NCBI GenBank assembly: GCA_027943335.1 | Contig: BSBK01006750.1 | Coordinates: 372,001 to 436,000, forward strand | Direction: 5' to 3' | Length of the DNA: 64,000 bases | From: Chamaecyparis obtusa | Lineage: Eukaryota > Streptophyta > Pinopsida > Cupressales > Cupressaceae | Part shown: in pieces, positions 62,304 through 64,000 of the stretch | Layout of the letters: every line of letters begins with the position of its first letter | Numbering within the stretch: position 1 is the stretch's first letter | Program-made: the position numbers and the translations under genes | Notes under the pieces: generated by a model | The model's input: the letters and a program-made list of their open reading frames with translations, nothing else | The model's database searches: none | What the model was told of the DNA's origin: nothing

Positions 62304-63327
62304 TGTTAGAAATAGGGAATACTGAGAGGGGGGGTGAATTAGTATTCTAAAAACTTTTACTTTTTCCCAATTATGGATATAAAAAATTATCTTAGTGCAT
62401 GCATAACATAGAAAGCTAAACAACATGTATAACAATAAAGCAAAAGAACTCATAACAATTTGTTCTCGAGGAAACCCTGGCCAAGGGAAAACCCCAGTGG
62501 GGATGGTACCCACAAAGATCCACTAATCAAAAGTATCCTATTAAGGATGTTGACCCTGTTAGGAGTCTATTACATGTATATAGTGTCTCAATCCTTATTA
62601 AGGGACTATAGGCCTTGTAAGAAGCCTCAACCCTATTAGGAGTTGGTAGTACAAAATATGATTACTAGATGAGCCCATTGCCCAAATAAGTAATATACAA
62701 TATTCACTGATTACAAAAATAGGTCAAGGTACATAACCTTATACTACTTGCAACTTCACATCAATATCTCTTCGCTGCTCTTTCGCTATCACTATTACAT
62801 ACGTATCTTATCTCTCTTTTATTACATTACATCATTACATCTTTATACAAGATATTAAGATTAATAAATCTTACAGTCTGATTACATAATACAAAATATC
62901 TTTACCCAAGGGTTAACATATAGGATTTCATCCCTTTATATTGTTAAGTCATTATTTTGATAAACAAACTAATCCCTTAACTCTTTACCAATTCTGTCTT
63001 CATATTCTGTCATGTTGGCTTAACACTGTCTTTAGTAAAACTATCATAACTTCTTCTGTGCATATCATACTAACTTGAACTCTTGGATGTGTCTTCAATA
63101 GTCACCATAGTATCTATGTTCAAGTGCACAAGCACTGAACTTACTCCAATCAACATCGCCAATCAAAACTATCTTCGGGTAAACTGGCAAAAACACACTG
63201 TCTCATACTTAGACAATTTTGCATTGCGCTCTGACATACTTTCTCTCTAACCTATGCGATCTTCATGTAGATTATATGTTTCCATAATGACAACATCTAT
63301 GTATCTAACTTAGTCAAATTTCCAATA
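62304..63327 (-). repeat. LARD-2 5' LTR (right, 1,024 bp)
   Basis: TGTTAG to TTTCCAATA, with the U5 hairpin at 62318-62346 (AATACTGA/TTAGTATT). It ends exactly at GTATC. Confidence 0.9.
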
Positions 63328-63332
63328 GTATC

Positions 63333-63875
63333 TTGAGGTACATTCGAGGTACTCCTTTTTATGGCATTCACTATACATAAGGAGATCCTCACATTGTTGG
63401 TTACACATACTCAGATTGGGTTGGTGATACTAATGATCAGATGTCTACTTTTGGATTTGTTTTCTACCTTGGTTTAGGTGCTATTACATGGTCTTAAAAG
63501 AAGCTAACAACTCATGCATTATCATCTATAAAGGCATAGCACCGAGTAGTTGTGCTAGCTAGTCAAGAGGTTTTATGGCTTCAATAGTTAATGTTAGAGT
63601 TTTATTTTCCTCCTGATAGTCCCACTATTCTTTGGTGTGAGAATAAAAGTGCTATAAATATTTCCCACAACCCAATTGAGCATCAGAGGACCAAGCACAT
63701 TGAGCTTCATATGCATTTCATCAGGCATTTGATTCAAGATGGCTCTCTGAGTTTGGAGTACATTCCCACTGTTGAGTAGGTTTTTGATATCTTCACTAAA
63801 CCTTTTGCATCCCCATGATATCTTCAGCTACGTTCTATGCTTGGGGTGAAGGAAGTTGTCCTTGGGGGGCCTTAG
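63333..63875 (+). pseudogene. copia-D RNase H, resumed after LARD-2
   Basis: The frame interrupted at 50342 continues: YIRGTPFYGIHYT, YSDWVGDTNDQMSTFGFVF and WCENKSAINISHNPIEHQRT, ending LRSMLGVKEVVLGGP with TAG at 63873-63875. Stops interrupt it near 63390, 63498, 63538 and 63779. The join across LARD-2 is in frame once one GTATC is removed. Confidence 0.9.
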
Positions 63876-64000
63876 TGATGAGGTCTTAATTCCTTTTATT
63901 TCTATCTCTTCTTGGATTAGGGTTTTTTCCCATGTGGTGTTTCTCTATTTCTCTAGTTGTGTTGGGTACCTCATCAAGCCATGTTGTTGAGACCCATCTT
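63876..64000 (+). other. copia-D 3' flank, end of window
   Basis: Non-coding sequence after the RNase H stop. The copia-D PPT and 3' LTR are expected here or beyond the window; no boundary can be fixed. Confidence 0.5.

Larger units (their letters stand above)
50343..63327 (-). mobile_element. LARD-2: second copy of the non-autonomous family, with a 5.8-kb insert
   Basis: Flanked by GTATC (50338-50342 and 63328-63332). LTRs lie at 50343-51354 and 62304-63327, the primer site at 62290-62301 and a reversed PPT beside 51354. ORF1 and ORF2 are in the same order as LARD-1. Without the insert it is about 7.18 kb, close to LARD-1's 7.24 kb. The outer termini read TATTAG and CCAATA, while the inner LTR ends are TGTTAG and CCAACA. 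Confidence 0.93.

Overview
The window looks like gene-free intergenic DNA from a large plant genome. I recognise no host gene. Essentially all of it can be assigned to LTR retrotransposons inserted into one another: Ty1/copia, Ty3/gypsy Tat-type, a Ty3/gypsy chromovirus, and a non-autonomous copia-like family. The old, multi-layer nesting, many transition-type stop codons and very large Tat elements suggest a gymnosperm (conifer-like) genome. That is an inference; no sequence here names the species.

Layout, left to right. 1-3170 is the 3' part of a decayed chromovirus (RT, RNase H, integrase, chromodomain, then a probable 3' LTR). About 3171-23240 is the 3' part of a Tat-type element, Tat-A: integrase end, long non-coding tail, an antisense plant-mobile-domain (PMD) gene and the 3' LTR. 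Tat-A is interrupted by a 5'-truncated copia (copia-1, 4057-8183), a solo LTR (8424-9445, flanked by AATAAT) and a complete 7.2-kb non-autonomous element on the minus strand (LARD-1, 15055-22289, target duplication TATGT).

From about 23284 to 63875 lies another decayed copia, copia-D, split into pieces by later insertions. The first is element C (23358-48690, probable duplication ATATT). Inside C's LTR sits a complete Tat element, Tat-B (23726-46680, duplication ACTAT). Inside Tat-B's 5' LTR sits a complete copia, copia-2 (24136-29414, duplication ATAGT). The second interruption of copia-D is LARD-2 (50343-63327, duplication GTATC), which carries a 5.8-kb insert of unknown type (53556-59352, duplication GACTG). 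The copia-D RNase H reading resumes exactly after LARD-2.

How the parts relate. Tat-B shows the full plan of its lineage: LTR, long leader, gag, protease, RT-RNase H, a second archaeal-type RNase H, integrase, a tail with three covarying hairpins, an antisense PMD gene, PPT and LTR. Tat-A repeats the tail part. The two LARD copies have copia-type LTRs, an initiator-tRNA-Met primer site, a U5 hairpin shared with copia-2 and a gag-like multi-zinc-knuckle ORF. They have no protease, integrase or RT. Instead they carry a second ORF of about 1,032 codons that I cannot assign to a family. Its reading frame and residues are conserved between the copies, and it is the most novel object in the window.
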